64,000 nucleotides of DNA from Streptomyces cavernae (GCF_004023625.1 NZ_RPDJ01000033.1:62001-126000), one strand, 5' to 3'. Positions 48,463 through 59,632 are shown, counted from the first letter of the stretch. Notes: generated from the letters alone by a model not told the origin. Translations and numbers: made by a program.

Positions 48463-48500
48463 GCGCCCCTTCAGGGGCGCGGGGAACTGCGCGACCAGCC
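48463..48500 (+). repeat. Dispersed Streptomyces intergenic repeat
   Basis: GCGCCCCT-TC-AGGGGCGC (48463-48480) forms an 8-base stem with a 2-base loop and runs into GGGGAACTGCGCGACCAGCC. This combination is, from memory, one of the most frequent intergenic repeats in Streptomyces genomes; function unknown. Confidence 0.65.
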
Positions 48501-48647
48501 GCTCGCAGCCCGCGCCTGGTCCGCGGGCCCCGCCCCGGCAGGGCATCGGCCAATGATGGTGCGGTAGGCACATCCAATCCGGGGGGCGTCCCGGGATTGG
48601 CGGGGGACAGGGCGCGCAGCCCCCTGCGGCGGTGAGCGCAGCACACC

Positions 48648-49532
48648 TCACCGCTCCAACAGCATCCGCTGGAGTTCCCTGGCGGCCCGTGGCGGAGCCA
48701 CATCGCTGCGGTGGGCCAGCGCGATCGTCCGGTGCAGGCCGGGGCTGGCGAGAGGGGTGACCCGGAGGCCGCGTCCCGACCGGGTCGCCACCATCCGCGG
48801 CACCACCGCCACCCCCAGCCCCGCCCGGACGAAACCGAGCACCGCGTCCATCTCCCCGCCCTCCACCGCGAAGGCCGGCTCGAACCCCGCGGAGCGGCAC
48901 GCGGCCACGGTCAGTTCCCGCAGGTCGTAGCCGTGCCGGAACATCACGAGACGCTCGCCCTCCAGATCGGCGACGCGGACCGTACGCCGGCCCCCTCCCG
49001 GTCTCGGCTCATCCGGTGAGGACACCACCACCAGGTCCTCCCGCAGCACCTCCAGCGTGGTCAGCGCGGGCGACGGGGTGGGCAGCGGCAGGACCACCAG
49101 GGCGAGGTCGAGCGCCCCGCGGGCGAGTTCCCGTACGAGATCGTGCGAACCGCCCTCCTCGATCATCAGCCGGATACCGGGGTAGCGGTCGTGGAAGGCG
49201 CGCAGCACGTCCGGCAGCAGGCCCGTGCACAGACTCGGTGTCGCGCCGAGCCGGACCCGTCCGCTGCGCAGCTGGGCCAGCTCCTGCACCTCCTGCCGGG
49301 CGGTGTCCGCGTCCGCGAGGATCCGGCGGGCCAGCGGCAGCAGAGCCTCACCGGCGTCCGTGAGGGTGATGTTCCCCCGTGCCCGCCTGAACAGTTCCGC
49401 CCCCAACTCCCGCTCCAGCGCCTTGATCTGCTGCGACAGCGACGGTTGCGCGACATGCATCAGATCGGCGGCCCGGGTGAAATGCCGGGTCTCGGCTACC
49501 GCCACGAAGTACTGAAGCTGGTGGAACTGCAC
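48648..49532 (-). CDS. LysR-type transcriptional regulator divergent from sdhCAB
   Basis: 294-residue LysR regulator. The winged helix (1-60) reads QLQYFVAVAETRHFTRAA and VAQPSLSQQIKALERELG, followed by a type-2 periplasmic-binding-like effector domain (about 90-290). GTG at 49532 is preferred because the family N-terminus (QFHQLQYF) starts there; ATG 49550 is possible but gives an atypical tail. It faces the succinate dehydrogenase operon across 84 bases containing a T-N11-A palindrome at 49540-49558, so it probably controls sdh and itself. Confidence 0.85.
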   Translation of the reverse strand: MQFHQLQYFVAVAETRHFTRAADLMHVAQPSLSQQIKALERELGAELFRRARGNITLTDAGEALLPLARRILADADTARQEVQELAQLRSGRVRLGATPSLCTGLLPDVLRAFHDRYPGIRLMIEEGGSHDLVRELARGALDLALVVLPLPTPSPALTTLEVLREDLVVVSSPDEPRPGGGRRTVRVADLEGERLVMFRHGYDLRELTVAACRSAGFEPAFAVEGGEMDAVLGFVRAGLGVAVVPRMVATRSGRGLRVTPLASPGLHRTIALAHRSDVAPPRAARELQRMLLER

Positions 49533-49539
49533 ATTCCCA

Positions 49540-49558
49540 CCATAGGACATGGCTATGG
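49540..49558. promoter_or_regulatory. LysR-type T-N11-A operator between lysR and sdhC
   Basis: CCATAG (49540-49545) and CTATGG (49553-49558) form a perfect inverted repeat with a 7-base spacer, and T49543 to A49555 gives the T-N11-A pattern of LysR regulators. It lies 8 bases before the lysR start. Confidence 0.55.
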
Positions 49559-49616
49559 AATCGAGCCGTGCCATGTCTTGGACCGATCGGTGAGTCCGGA
49601 TCTACCGTCTGGACCC

Positions 49617-50324
49617 ATGGCTCTGGCAACGCGGACGGACCGAAAACCGTCCATGGCACGCACCGTGTGGGACTCGTCCGTCGGCAAGAAGACAGTGATG
49701 GCCGTCAGCGGTCTGGTCATGCTGGCGTACCTGGTCGTCCATATGCTGGGCAACCTCAAGATCTTTTTCGGGGCGGGGGAGTTCGACCACTACGCCCACT
49801 GGCTGCGCACCATCGGTGAACCCTTCATGCACTACGAGTGGACGCTCTGGGTCGTCCGCGTCGTGCTCGTGGCCGCCGTCGTGGCGCACGCCGTGTCCGC
49901 GTACCAGCTCAGCCGCCGCGACATCAAGGCGCGCCCCAGCAAGTACGTCCACAAGAAGCCGCGGACGAGCTACGCCACGCGCACCATGCGCTGGGGCGGG
50001 ATCATCCTCGGCCTGTTCATCGTCTGGCACATCCTGGACCTGACCACCGGCACCGTGCACCCCGGCGGTTTCCAGTCCGGCCACCCGTACCAGAACGTGA
50101 TCGACACCTTCTCCACCTGGTACGGCAACGCCGTCTACATCGTCGCGATGCTCGCGCTCGGCCTGCACGTCCGGCACGGGTTCTGGAGCGCCGCGCAGAC
50201 ACTCGGCGTCGGAAGCCGCACCCGCGACCGCGCCCTCAAGGCCACCGCCAACCTGCTCGCGCTGGTGCTGACGGTGGGCTTCATCTCCGTACCCGTCGGC
50301 GTCATGACCGGAGTGGTGAGCTGA
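49617..50324 (+). CDS. sdhC: Succinate dehydrogenase cytochrome b subunit (type B SdhC)
   Basis: 235-residue membrane subunit with five hydrophobic helices and histidines at helix ends (LVVHMLGN, VVAHAVSAY, FIVWHILD, LGLHVRHGF) suited to bind two hemes, as in single-subunit type B complexes of actinobacteria and Bacillus. It passes electrons from the SdhAB head to menaquinone. The start ATG at 49617 lacks a ribosome site. TTGGAC (49578) and TACCGT (49603-49608) could place the transcription start within a few bases of the ATG, so the message may be leaderless (inference). sdhA begins 2 bases after its stop. Confidence 0.9.
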   Translation: MALATRTDRKPSMARTVWDSSVGKKTVMAVSGLVMLAYLVVHMLGNLKIFFGAGEFDHYAHWLRTIGEPFMHYEWTLWVVRVVLVAAVVAHAVSAYQLSRRDIKARPSKYVHKKPRTSYATRTMRWGGIILGLFIVWHILDLTTGTVHPGGFQSGHPYQNVIDTFSTWYGNAVYIVAMLALGLHVRHGFWSAAQTLGVGSRTRDRALKATANLLALVLTVGFISVPVGVMTGVVS

Positions 50325-50325
50325 C

Positions 50326-52298
<1,973 letters not shown>

Positions 52299-52302
<4 letters not shown>

Positions 52303-53048
52303 AACTCACCCTGCGCGTCTGGCGGCAGAAGAACGCCGACGCCGAAGGCGCCATGTCCACGTACGAGGTGGACGGCATCTCGAAGGACATGTCGTTCCTG
52401 GAGATGCTCGACACCCTCAACGAGGAACTCATCCTCAAGGGCGAGGACCCGGTCGCCTTCGACCACGACTGCCGCGAGGGCATCTGCGGCGCCTGCTCGC
52501 TCGTCATCAACGGCGACGCGCACGGCCCCGAACGCACCACCACCTGCCAGCTGCACATGCGGTCCTTCCAGGACGGCGACACGATCGACGTCGAGCCGTG
52601 GCGGGCCTCCGCCTTCCCGGTCGTGAAGGACCTGGTCGTGGACCGGTCGGCCTTCGACCGGATCATCCAGGCCGGCGGATACATCACCGCGCCCACCGGC
52701 GCCGCGCCCGAGGCCCACGCCACACCCGTGCCGAGGCCGGACGCCGACTTCGCCTTCGAACACGCGGAGTGCATCGGGTGCGGGGCGTGTGTGGCCGCCT
52801 GCCCGAACGGCGCGGCCATGCTGTTCACCTCCGCGAAGATCAACCACCTCAACGTGCTGCCGCAGGGGGCTCCCGAGCGGGAGAGCCGGGTGCTGGACAT
52901 GGTGGCGCAGATGGACGAGGAGGGATTCGGCGGGTGCACCCTCACCGGTGAGTGCGCGACCGCCTGCCCCAAGGGGATCCCGTTGATGTCCATCACCGGC
53001 ATGAACAAGGAGTGGTTGCGGGCCACCCGAAAGGCGGGCAAGAAGTAA
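52299..53048 (+). CDS. sdhB: Succinate dehydrogenase iron-sulfur subunit
   Basis: 249-residue SdhB with three cluster sites: 2Fe-2S ligands in CREGICGACSL plus a later Cys (TTTCQLH); 4Fe-4S in CIGCGACVAACP; and the 3Fe-4S region CTLTGECATACPKGI. It relays electrons from FAD to the cytochrome b subunit. The start is GTG at 52299, overlapping the sdhA stop by four bases. A strong hairpin at 53089-53125 ends the operon. Confidence 0.95.
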
Positions 53049-53088
53049 GCCGTACGCCCAACAGACGTTCGCCGTGAAGGTGCGGACG

Positions 53089-53125
53089 GGCGGGGCCGGG
53101 TGTGGTGCTCAACCCCGGCCCCGCC
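53089..53125 (+). terminator. Terminator hairpin of the sdh operon
   Basis: Perfect 12-base inverted repeat, GGCGGGGCCGGG at 53089-53100 and CCCGGCCCCGCC at 53114-53125, with a 13-base loop, 40 bases after the sdhB stop. Confidence 0.8.
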
Positions 53126-53291
53126 AAGCCTTTCCCCGGCATCGCACCCTGGCATTCAACAACCCCACACCCGCCCTCTCTGCGCAGGTCACGCGCCGGT
53201 CAGCCGGCATCGGCACAACAGGAGCGACGGGCCGTACGTCACCGGCCCGCACCTCGCACCGCCGAAACCGGCCCGCGACCAGGAGAGAGCC

Positions 53292-54062
53292 ATGACCGGC
53301 GTTTCCACACTCGACACCCCACCGCTGTCCGCGACACCCACCCGCTACACCGTCTCCCTCGCCCGCGACGAGGAGGATGTCCGGGCCGCGCAGCGGCTGC
53401 GCCACGACGTGTTCGCCGGCGAGATGGGCGCCCTGCTGGCCACCCCGCAGCCGGGCCTCGACGTCGACGCCTTCGACGCCTACTGCGACCACCTGCTGGT
53501 CCGGGACACGCTCACGGACGAGGTCGTCGGCACCTACCGGCTGCTGCCGCCGGAGCGGGCCGCGATCGCCGGACGCCTCTACTCCGAGGGCGAGTTCGAC
53601 CTCGACCCGCTCGCCGGGATCCGCGCCGGCCTCGTCGAGGTGGGCCGCTCCTGCGTCCACCCCGACCACCGTGACGGCGCGGTCATCAGCCTCATCTGGG
53701 CGGGTATCGCCCGCTACATGGTCGATGGCGGCCACGAATGGCTGGCCGGCTGCTGCTCCCTGCCGCTCGCCGACGGCGGGGCCCTCGCCGCGGCCACCTG
53801 GCAACGGGTCCAGGCCAAGCACCTGGCGCCCGAGGAGTTCCGGGTACGACCGCTGCTGCCCTGGGAACCGCAGATCCCGGCTCCGCAGGGGCACACCGAA
53901 CTGCCTCCCCTGCTGCGCGGCTACCTCCGCCTCGGCGCCTGGGTGTGCGGGGAGCCCGCCCACGACCCGGACTTCGGCGTCGCCGACCTGTACGTGCTGC
54001 TGTCGATGCGCCGGGTCAACCCGCGCTATCTGCGGCACTTCCTCTCCCTCGTCCCCGCCTGA
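53292..54062 (+). CDS. olsB: OlsB-like ornithine/acyl-ACP N-acyltransferase
   Basis: 256-residue GNAT-fold acyltransferase of the OlsB family, which joins a 3-hydroxy-fatty acid to the alpha-amino group of ornithine, the first step of ornithine lipid synthesis. Landmarks are EEDVRAAQRLRHDVFAGEMG, DHLLVRDTLTDEVVGTYRLL, VEVGRSCVHPDHRDGAVISL and the late MRRVNPRYLRHFLSL. ATG at 53292 follows AGGAGAG. Its stop overlaps the start of the acyltransferase gene (TGATG), matching the OlsB-OlsA pairing. Ornithine lipids replace phospholipids when phosphate is scarce; no Pho box was identified by eye. Confidence 0.85.
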   Translation: MTGVSTLDTPPLSATPTRYTVSLARDEEDVRAAQRLRHDVFAGEMGALLATPQPGLDVDAFDAYCDHLLVRDTLTDEVVGTYRLLPPERAAIAGRLYSEGEFDLDPLAGIRAGLVEVGRSCVHPDHRDGAVISLIWAGIARYMVDGGHEWLAGCCSLPLADGGALAAATWQRVQAKHLAPEEFRVRPLLPWEPQIPAPQGHTELPPLLRGYLRLGAWVCGEPAHDPDFGVADLYVLLSMRRVNPRYLRHFLSLVPA

Positions 54063-54892
54063 TGGCCACCGTCGGCCCGGGCGCACTTCGGACGGCCGCG
54101 CCCAGTGTCTGGCTGCCCAGCGCACCCTGCACCCCGCAGACCTGTGTGGACGGCGCCCCCTCGTGGACATCCGCACCACGGGCGGTCGCCAGGCTGGTGA
54201 CGGTGCTGACCCTGATCGTCCTGGGCGTGCTGCTGATGCCGCTCGTCGCCCGCGCGTCGATGACGGCCCGGGAGCGCCTGGTCCGATTCTGGTGCCGGGC
54301 GATCGTACGGGCCGCCGGGGTCCGGCTACGGATCACGGGTGAGACCCCGGCCACGGGCGGCGCGCTGCTCGTGGCCAACCACATCTCCTGGCTGGACGTC
54401 CCGCTGCTCGCCGCGGTCCGTCCGGCCCGGATGCTCGCCAAGACGGAGGTCGGCGACTGGCCGGTGGCGGGTGCGCTGGCCGCCCGCGGCGGCTGCCTGT
54501 TCATCGACCGCGACCGGCTGCGGGCCCTGCCGCTAACGGTGGACCGCATCGCGGAGGCGTTGCGCGCGGGCACGGCGGTCGCCGTGTTCCCCGAGGGAAG
54601 CACCTGGTGCGGCCGGGAGCAGGGGCACTTCCGGCGCGCGGTGTTCCAGGCGGCGCTCGACGCCCGCGTCCCGGTGCAGCCGGTGCGGATCCGCTACATG
54701 ATGCCGGGCGGAGCGGCGGCCACCGCCCCGGCGTTCGTCGGCGAGGACACACTGCTGGCGTCGCTGTGGCGGGTCGCGACGGCGCGCGGGATCACCGCGG
54801 AGGTGGTGGTACGCCCGTCGCTCGCCCCGGGCGGCCACCCCGACCGCAAGGCGCTGGCCCGGACGGCTCAGCTGTCGGTGACGGACCCCTGA
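54062..54892 (+). CDS. 1-acyl-glycerol-phosphate / lyso-ornithine lipid acyltransferase (PlsC/OlsA)
   Basis: 276-residue membrane acyltransferase. An N-terminal Pro/Ala region and one membrane helix (LVTVLTLIVLGVLLMPLVA) precede the PlsC domain with catalytic NHISWLD (His-x4-Asp), GGCLFIDRDR and FPEGSTW. Placed directly after olsB with a one-base TGATG overlap, it most likely O-acylates lyso-ornithine lipid (OlsA role), though it could also act on lysophosphatidate. ATG at 54062 is the coupled start. Its last 25 bases overlap the end of the convergent monooxygenase gene. Confidence 0.85.
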   Translation: MATVGPGALRTAAPSVWLPSAPCTPQTCVDGAPSWTSAPRAVARLVTVLTLIVLGVLLMPLVARASMTARERLVRFWCRAIVRAAGVRLRITGETPATGGALLVANHISWLDVPLLAAVRPARMLAKTEVGDWPVAGALAARGGCLFIDRDRLRALPLTVDRIAEALRAGTAVAVFPEGSTWCGREQGHFRRAVFQAALDARVPVQPVRIRYMMPGGAAATAPAFVGEDTLLASLWRVATARGITAEVVVRPSLAPGGHPDRKALARTAQLSVTDP

Positions 54893-55890
54893 CCGAGGTC
54901 CGCGACCCGGGCCAGCCGCCGGTAGGAGTCCAGCAGCGCCGCACGGTCGTGGGAACTGGTCGTGACCAGCACCTCCTGCGCCCCGGTCTCCTTGATCAGC
55001 GTCCGCAGCTCGTCGGCCACCTGCTCCTCGGTGCCGTGGATGTGCCCGCGCAGCCCGGACTCGTAGAAGTCGCGCTCCTTCGCCGTCATGACTCGCCGCT
55101 CGATCTCCTCCACGGGGGCGAGCGGCGGGAACGTGCCGTGGGTGCGGGAGTACGCCATGGCCCACGCCTCCGGCACCAGCAGCCGGCGGGCCGCCTCCGG
55201 GGTGGCGGCGACGGCGACGGTGCCCGCGACGATCACATACGGCTCCCGCGCCCAGGACGACGGCCGGAAGTCGTCACGGTAGCGGTCCACGGCGCGCAGC
55301 AGCCGCTCCCTGGTCCGCAGATCTCCGATGACCAGCGGCAGCCCGGCCCGGCCGGCGATCGTCGCGCCCTCACCGGTGGCCAGCACATACGGCGGGACCC
55401 GCAACCCCTCGGCGGGGCGGGCGTGCGCGCGGGTCGGTGAGGTTCCCTCGAACCAGCCGAGGAGTTCGTCGAGTTGACCGGCGAAGTCCTCCGCCGCGTC
55501 CTTCCCGTGCCCCAGCGCCTTGCGCACCCCGTCGGTGAACCCCACGGAGCGGCCCAGCCCCATGTCGATCCGCCCCGGGAAGAGCGACTCCAGGACGCCG
55601 AACTGCTCGGCGACCACGAGGGGCCGGTGATTGGGCAGCATCACCCCGCCGGTGCCCACCCGGATGCGGCGGGTCGCCGCGGCGACGGCGGCGGCCAGCA
55701 CGGTGGGCGCGGAACCGGCGACCCCGGGCACGCCGTGGTGCTCGGAGACCCAGAACCGGTGATAACCCAACTCCTCGACCCGCTGGGCCAGCCGCACGGT
55801 GTCCCGCAGCGCATCCTGCTCACTGTGTCCCTGCCGGGTGCGGGAGCGGTCGAGGACGGAGAACCTGGTGGACGCGAAAACCGAACTCAC
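54868..55890 (-). CDS. LLM-class (luciferase-like) flavin-dependent monooxygenase
   Basis: 340-residue luciferase-like TIM-barrel protein of the branch with SVLDRSRTRQG at the start, EELGYHRFWVSEHHGVPG, GVMLPNHRPLVVAEQFG and GLGRSVGF. It would use reduced flavin (or F420) and oxygen on an unknown substrate. GTG at 55890 is the best start I see, without a strong ribosome site. It follows the divergent-type LysR gene at 55951 on the same strand by 60 bases; the regulator and enzyme may form a unit. The 3' end overlaps olsA by 25 bases. Confidence 0.82.
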   Translation of the reverse strand: MSSVFASTRFSVLDRSRTRQGHSEQDALRDTVRLAQRVEELGYHRFWVSEHHGVPGVAGSAPTVLAAAVAAATRRIRVGTGGVMLPNHRPLVVAEQFGVLESLFPGRIDMGLGRSVGFTDGVRKALGHGKDAAEDFAGQLDELLGWFEGTSPTRAHARPAEGLRVPPYVLATGEGATIAGRAGLPLVIGDLRTRERLLRAVDRYRDDFRPSSWAREPYVIVAGTVAVAATPEAARRLLVPEAWAMAYSRTHGTFPPLAPVEEIERRVMTAKERDFYESGLRGHIHGTEEQVADELRTLIKETGAQEVLVTTSSHDRAALLDSYRRLARVADLGQGSVTDS

Positions 55891-55950
55891 ACAGAGTTCA
55901 ACACCCGGGGCGCCCCGGGATTCCCGCTGCGGTCCGGCCGCTGCGATCAC

Positions 55951-56922
55951 CTACTGGCGAAGTTGCCCCGCCGCGTCGCGCAGCACGCGCTGTGCGGTGG
56001 TGCGCAACGCGGCGACCGTCGGACGGTCGCGGTTGCCGGGCAGCCAGGTCAGGGCGGCCGTGGTCAGCGGCAGACCGGTGACGTCGACGTAGGCCACACC
56101 GGGGCGCGGATACAGCCGGCGCGCCGCCGCGGGCAGGAAGCTCATGCCCCGGCCCCGGCCGACGAGGTGCAGCATGCTCTCGATGTCGTGCGCGACCGGA
56201 CCGAAACGCACGGGTGCGCCGTCCGGACGCGGGTTGACGGTCCAGTGGTCCCACCAGATACGGGGCATCTGCGCCGGGATGTCGACGACGAGATGATCGT
56301 CGAGCTGTTCCAGTGCGATCGGCGTGTCCGTCGCCAGACGGTGGCCCGCGGGCAGACAGGCCACGCGGGGCTCGGTCGCCAGCTGCAGGCTCTGCAGACC
56401 GGACGGGAGCGGCGGGCGCAGAAACGCCGCGTCGACGTCCCCGCACGTCAGGGCCTCTATCTGGTTGGCGAAGCCGAGGGCCAGCAGATCGACGCTGATA
56501 CCCGGGTGGTGGTCGTGCAGCGCGCCGAGGATGGCGTGGGTGTACGGCATGGCCACCTCACCCGCGATGAAACCGATCACCAGATGCCCGCGCACCTCAC
56601 GCGCCCGCGCTCCGACACGGCGGTGCAGCCGGGCCATGCCCGCGACGATCTCCTCGGCCTCGGGCAGCAGCGCCCCGCCCGCGGCGGTGAGGCTGATGGC
56701 GCGACTGGTGCGGTCGATGAGGGTGACGCCGAGGCGCGTCTCCAGCGCGCGGAGTTGCTGGCTGAGCGCGGGCTGCGTCACATGCAGCCGGGCCGCCGCC
56801 CGACCGAAGTGCAACTCCTCGGCCAGTACGAGGAAGACCCGCAGCTGGTGAATGCTGGGGTCGTTCTGTCCGCCGGATGCCGATGGGGGCGACGAGCCGT
56901 TGGTGCCACCGTCCTGGACCAT
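55951..56922 (-). CDS. LysR-type transcriptional regulator
   Basis: 323-residue LysR regulator with an atypical polar N-terminal tail of about 20 residues before the winged helix (IHQLRVFLVLAEELHFGRAA, VTQPALSQQLRALE). The effector domain spans about 110-315. The start is ATG at 56922. The gene is followed on the same strand by the luciferase-like monooxygenase, its most likely target. The start region overlaps a spurious long frame in the other register. Confidence 0.83.
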   Translation of the reverse strand: MVQDGGTNGSSPPSASGGQNDPSIHQLRVFLVLAEELHFGRAAARLHVTQPALSQQLRALETRLGVTLIDRTSRAISLTAAGGALLPEAEEIVAGMARLHRRVGARAREVRGHLVIGFIAGEVAMPYTHAILGALHDHHPGISVDLLALGFANQIEALTCGDVDAAFLRPPLPSGLQSLQLATEPRVACLPAGHRLATDTPIALEQLDDHLVVDIPAQMPRIWWDHWTVNPRPDGAPVRFGPVAHDIESMLHLVGRGRGMSFLPAAARRLYPRPGVAYVDVTGLPLTTAALTWLPGNRDRPTVAALRTTAQRVLRDAAGQLRQ

Positions 56923-57295
56923 AAGGACCAGGTTAACGATCTCGTCGGAAGACTGATGGCCGATCGGTTCCGGCCGTCCTCCGGCTGGGACAGGATGAGA
57001 TCGGCAACCGGGGCGTCGCGGGGGAACGACGCTCCGGTTCCTGGCCTACGGCGACCGAGGCGTTGCCGGTCGGAGCCGTCACGGGCTGCCCCACCGCCGG
57101 CGGGCCCGCACCGCCCGGTGACGAGGGTGGGGGCTCCCGAGGCAGCAGGAGGGGACTGCGACCGGGCAACAGCGCCCATGGCACCGTCGGGTTCGGCGAC
57201 GGCCGAACCACGGGGACCGGCCTTCGCCGTCGGCCAGGGCGCCGCTCCCGGGTCGTCGGGAGACATCTGGCCGGCACCGGGCGCAGGCTCCGTCA
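56923..57295. other. Gap with possible gene remnant downstream of the SpoIIE gene
   Basis: 373 bases between the LysR start and the SpoIIE-type gene end. On the minus strand an ATG overlaps the SpoIIE stop (TGATG at 57294-57298) and opens a frame reading MTEPAPGAGQMSPDDPGA, but it runs into the LysR gene, is Pro/Arg-rich and shows no family features. I treat it as noncoding or a decayed gene. Several GACCG/CGGTC inverted repeats are present but none dominates. Confidence 0.4.
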
Positions 57296-59632
57296 TCAGG
57301 CCTCCGCCGCAAGGTGCTTGAGGCTGAACCACGTTGTCTTGCCCTCGTCGGTGGGGCGCACACCCCAGTCGTCGGCGAGGGAGCGCACGAGGATCAGGCC
57401 CCGGCCGGACTCCTCGTCCTCCGCGGACCACCGGGGCTGGGGGAGATGCGGGCTGCGGTCGCTGATCTCGACGGTGAGTTCGGTGGCCGTGCGGCACAGG
57501 TGCAGTCCGATCGGCCCCTGGGCGTGCAGTACGGCGTTGGTGAGTATCTCCGACAGCAGCAGCCGTGCGTCGTCGGCCGGTTCGGCGCAGTCCCAGGCCG
57601 TGAGGGTCCGGCTGAGGAAGGCACGTCCCGCGGGCACGGACTCCGGTACCGCGGGGAGTTCGGTGCTGACGGCGGCCAACGGGGCGGCGGGCAGCTGGGT
57701 CAGCAGCAGGGTGACGTCGTCGTTGTGGCCGTCGGCGTCGGGCAGCAGCGTGGCGAGGACCAGGTCGGCGGCCGCCTCGAGGTCGGGCGCGGAGGTGAAC
57801 AGCGCGCTCAACGTGTCGACCAGCCGCTCCAGTTGGTCCTGGATGTCGCTGCCCGGGGTCTCGATCAGGCCGTCGGTGTAGAGCACGAGGCTGGCACCGG
57901 GCGGGATGACCGCCCGGGACTGTTCGTAGAGGACGTCGCCCACGCCGAGGGGCGCGTTGACGGGTGCCGGCAGCGCGCGGGCGCCCTCGCCCGGGGTGGC
58001 GATGAGGGTGGGCAGGTGTCCGGCCGAGCACAGGGTCACCTCTCCGGCGTCGGAGGCGATGACCAGATAGCAGCAGGTGACGAGCTGGTCGGGGACGTCC
58101 AGGTCGGCGACGACCGTGTCCAGGGCCTGCATCAGCTGACGCGGCTGCATCCCCGTCTTCGCCAGGGCGTGTGCGGCGGACCGCAGCTGGCCCATGACGG
58201 CGGCCGCCTCCAGACCGCGCCCCATGACGTCACCGATCAGCACGCCCACGCGGCCCGCGCCCAGTGGTATGAGGTCGAACCAGTCGCCGCCCACGCCGGC
58301 GCCCTGGGTCGCGGGCCGGTAGCGGCTCGCGGTGGTCAGCCCGGGGATCGCGGGCGGTGTGCCCATCAGGCTGCGCTGCAGTGTGAGCGCGATGTGACGT
58401 TGCTGCTCGTAGAGCGCGGTGAGCTCCGCCTCGGCGCGTTTTCGGTCGCTGATGTCACGGACGATGGCACAGGCCCCGATGACCTGCCCGTCCGGAGCGT
58501 GGGTGGGCCACAGCGTCACGTCCACGTCGAGGAGTTCTCCGGAGCGGGTGACCCGAAGGGTCTCGAAGTGCTCGGCCTTCTCGCCCTTGCACAGCCGTTC
58601 CAGCAACTCCGCGATCTCGTCCTGCCGGTCCGGTGGGGCGAGCACCGACACGGGGCGCCCCATGACCTCGTCCGCGGTGTAGCCGTACAGGCGTTGGGCG
58701 GCGGCGTTCCAGTAGGTGATGACGCCGTCGAGGGTCGCGGCGAGGATCGCGTCCTGGGAGGACTCGACCAAGGTGGCGAGCTGGTTGATGCGTTCCTCGG
58801 CCCGCTTGCGGTCGCTGACGTCTCGGACGGCGGCGGAGACGAGGAGTCCGTCGGCGGTCTCCATGGGGCTGAGGCTGATCTCCACGGGGAATTCGGTGCC
58901 GTTCTTGCGCAGCCCGTGCAGTTCGAGCCCGGCACCCATGGGACGCACCTGCCGGTTGGCGCCGTAGCCGCGCCGGTGTTCGACGTGATGGGTCCCGAAC
59001 CGGCCGGGCACCAGCAACTCGACCGGATGGCCGAGGAGTTCCTCGCGCCGGTAGCCGAAGAGGGCTTCGGTCTGGGCGTTGACGAGTTTGATGATGCCGG
59101 CGTCGTCGACGATGACCATCGCGTCGGGGGCGGCTTCGAGCAGCCCCCGGAACCTTTCCTCCGCGGCCTTGCGTTCGGTGACGTCTCGGACGGCGGCGGA
59201 GACGAGCAGTCCGTCGGCGGTCTCGAGAGGGCTGAGACTGATCTCGACGGGGAATTCGGTGCCGTTCTTGCGCAGCCCGTGCAGATCCAGCCCCGCGCCC
59301 ATCGGCCTGACCTGACCGTTGTTGATGTAGCCCTCCCGGTGCAGATGGTGGCATTCCCGGAACCGGCCGGGTACGAGCAACTCGACCGGGCGGCCGAGGA
59401 GTTCTTCGCGCCGGTAGCCGAACAGCGCCTCCGTCTGGGCGTTGACCAGCCGGATCGTTCCGGCGCCGTCGACGATGACCATCGCGTCGGGCGCCGCTTC
59501 GAGCAGGCCCCGGAACTTGTCCTCGGCGGCTCTCGGGCCGCCTTCACGCAGCGCGGTGGCAGCACACGCGCAATGATTCTCGGTCACCGTGGCGGTGGCC
59601 CCAGTCGACGCCGTCTTGACCAAGTCGCCCAT
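57296..59632 (-). CDS. Triple-PAS PP2C(SpoIIE)-HATPase regulatory phosphatase
   Basis: 778-residue cytosolic signalling protein. PAS1 (about 40-160) and PAS2 (about 161-281) are near copies (both FRGLLEAAPDAMVIVD to ALFGYRREELLG), roughly 85% identical by my count. PAS3 (about 290-410) differs (LVESSQDAILAATLDGVITYWN). A SpoIIE phosphatase (about 430-645: GVGGDWFDL, IGDVMGRG, LYTDGLIET) and an RsbW-like HATPase (about 655-770: LLLSEILTNAVLH, GRGLILVRSL) follow. It probably adjusts an anti-sigma/anti-anti-sigma switch in response to redox, light or ligand at the PAS domains. ATG at 59632 has GGAGACG ahead; the in-frame ATG at 59794 adds non-family sequence. Confidence 0.9.
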   Translation of the reverse strand: MGDLVKTASTGATATVTENHCACAATALREGGPRAAEDKFRGLLEAAPDAMVIVDGAGTIRLVNAQTEALFGYRREELLGRPVELLVPGRFRECHHLHREGYINNGQVRPMGAGLDLHGLRKNGTEFPVEISLSPLETADGLLVSAAVRDVTERKAAEERFRGLLEAAPDAMVIVDDAGIIKLVNAQTEALFGYRREELLGHPVELLVPGRFGTHHVEHRRGYGANRQVRPMGAGLELHGLRKNGTEFPVEISLSPMETADGLLVSAAVRDVSDRKRAEERINQLATLVESSQDAILAATLDGVITYWNAAAQRLYGYTADEVMGRPVSVLAPPDRQDEIAELLERLCKGEKAEHFETLRVTRSGELLDVDVTLWPTHAPDGQVIGACAIVRDISDRKRAEAELTALYEQQRHIALTLQRSLMGTPPAIPGLTTASRYRPATQGAGVGGDWFDLIPLGAGRVGVLIGDVMGRGLEAAAVMGQLRSAAHALAKTGMQPRQLMQALDTVVADLDVPDQLVTCCYLVIASDAGEVTLCSAGHLPTLIATPGEGARALPAPVNAPLGVGDVLYEQSRAVIPPGASLVLYTDGLIETPGSDIQDQLERLVDTLSALFTSAPDLEAAADLVLATLLPDADGHNDDVTLLLTQLPAAPLAAVSTELPAVPESVPAGRAFLSRTLTAWDCAEPADDARLLLSEILTNAVLHAQGPIGLHLCRTATELTVEISDRSPHLPQPRWSAEDEESGRGLILVRSLADDWGVRPTDEGKTTWFSLKHLAAEA

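Noticed and set aside
45628..48900. A 1090-codon open frame on the minus strand opposite rmdA and the LysR gene
   Set aside because: It is a shadow of high-GC codon bias: it lies antisense to strong coding genes and crosses the hairpin array, with no domain and no ribosome site.
56778..57296. A minus-strand frame starting with an ATG coupled to the SpoIIE stop
   Set aside because: The TGATG overlap is attractive, but the product is Pro/Arg-rich, lacks any motif and overlaps the 5' part of the LysR gene in another frame; at most a decayed gene.
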